Assembly (NCBI GenBank): GCA_963629575.1
Contig: CAVGIM010000008.1
Span: 1 to 63,925 of the forward strand
From: Hallerella sp963629575
GTDB taxonomy: Bacteria > Fibrobacterota > Fibrobacteria > Fibrobacterales > Fibrobacteraceae
Reading direction: 5' to 3'
Length of the DNA: 63,925 nucleotides
Both the position numbers and the translations under genes were made by a program. A model generated the notes under the pieces. It was not told where the DNA came from. It was given only the letters and a program-made list of their open reading frames with translations, and made no database searches. The stretch's first letter is position 1, and every line of letters starts with the position of its first letter. This document shows, one piece after another, positions 63,831 through 63,925 of this stretch.

Positions 63831-63891
63831 GATATTTTCGGAAATTCGCTCAAAAAAGTGATTTGGGATACGCCTACCCGGCGAGGGGCGT

Positions 63892-63925
63892 GCCAGAGTT
63901 TAGTCGGGAGAACTTAGAGCTTAGA
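63892..63925. repeat. Dispersed repeat family A, cut by the window end
   Basis: GCCAGAGTTTAGTCGGGAG then AACTTAGAGCTTAGA matches the start of the copy at 48161. It is preceded by CTACCCGGCGAGGGG, as at 48140. Confidence 0.7.

Overview
The window is bacterial chromosomal DNA that looks like Fibrobacter or a close relative (Fibrobacterota). The basis is three lipoproteins and one fragment ending in the FISUMP-type C-terminus (Fibrobacter succinogenes major paralogous domain), a TIGR02147-type regulator, exported proteins with a T9SS-like C-terminal module (DLQGK...YVVRVG), a GH98 enzyme and an acyl esterase for polysaccharide work, and anaerobe-type peroxide defence. These family names are recognised by eye, not by search. 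I see no rRNA, CRISPR array, transposase or integrase. Two tRNA genes are present: Cys(GCA) and Glu(UUC).

Layout. 0-2.3 kb: argB-argD (minus) and a divergent small ferredoxin. 2.4-10.2 kb: an accessory block, all minus: a DUF4143-type ATPase with duplicated palindromes at its start, a two-gene membrane cassette of unknown function (195 aa + 500 aa), a giant GLUG-repeat surface protein, a small beta-rich protein and an FRG-domain protein. 10.5-12.8 kb: two exported proteins flanking nadA. 12.8-20 kb: a MoxR-DUF58-BatA/B/C/D-like operon. 20-22 kb: a P-loop protein and a FISUMP lipoprotein. 22.3-31 kb: a compact six-gene operon gltX / zinc-BON-like protein / WYL regulator / queA / GH57-DUF3536 / cysS. 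31.4-36.9 kb: a PerR-controlled reverse rubrerythrin and perR, then trmO, a PNPOx-fold protein, a Cys-rich exported protein, an ABC-class ATPase and a PEGA protein. 37-41.8 kb: a GH98 enzyme with a displaced C-terminus, a lipoprotein and a TIGR02147 regulator. 41.9-48 kb: an esterase lipoprotein, tRNA-Cys, an acyltransferase, a DnaQ-like exonuclease, a CMD-cupin lipoprotein and a K+/H+ antiporter. 48.6-53.2 kb: rpmB, ispH, waaA, a methyltransferase and an ABC exporter. 53.3-59.1 kb: tRNA-Glu, a TPR-like protein with an upstream 47-residue ORF, phosphofructokinase, a two-component system and an outer-membrane protein. 59.6-63.9 kb: a second GLUG protein and three FISUMP genes.

The signals I rate highest are: (1) a roughly 115-nt element present in three copies (position 1, 41.93 kb and 45.10 kb) in which one 3' strand can pair with either of two upstream strands, with matching base changes between copies, plus a conserved 12-codon mini-ORF; it lies at the 5' end of two secreted-protein genes; (2) the two-gene membrane cassette at 3.85-5.95 kb; (3) duplicated operator-like palindromes before the DUF4143 ATPase; (4) an in-frame stop that cuts the C-terminal module off the GH98 enzyme. 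Dispersed intergenic repeats (two families) fill most gene-free stretches.
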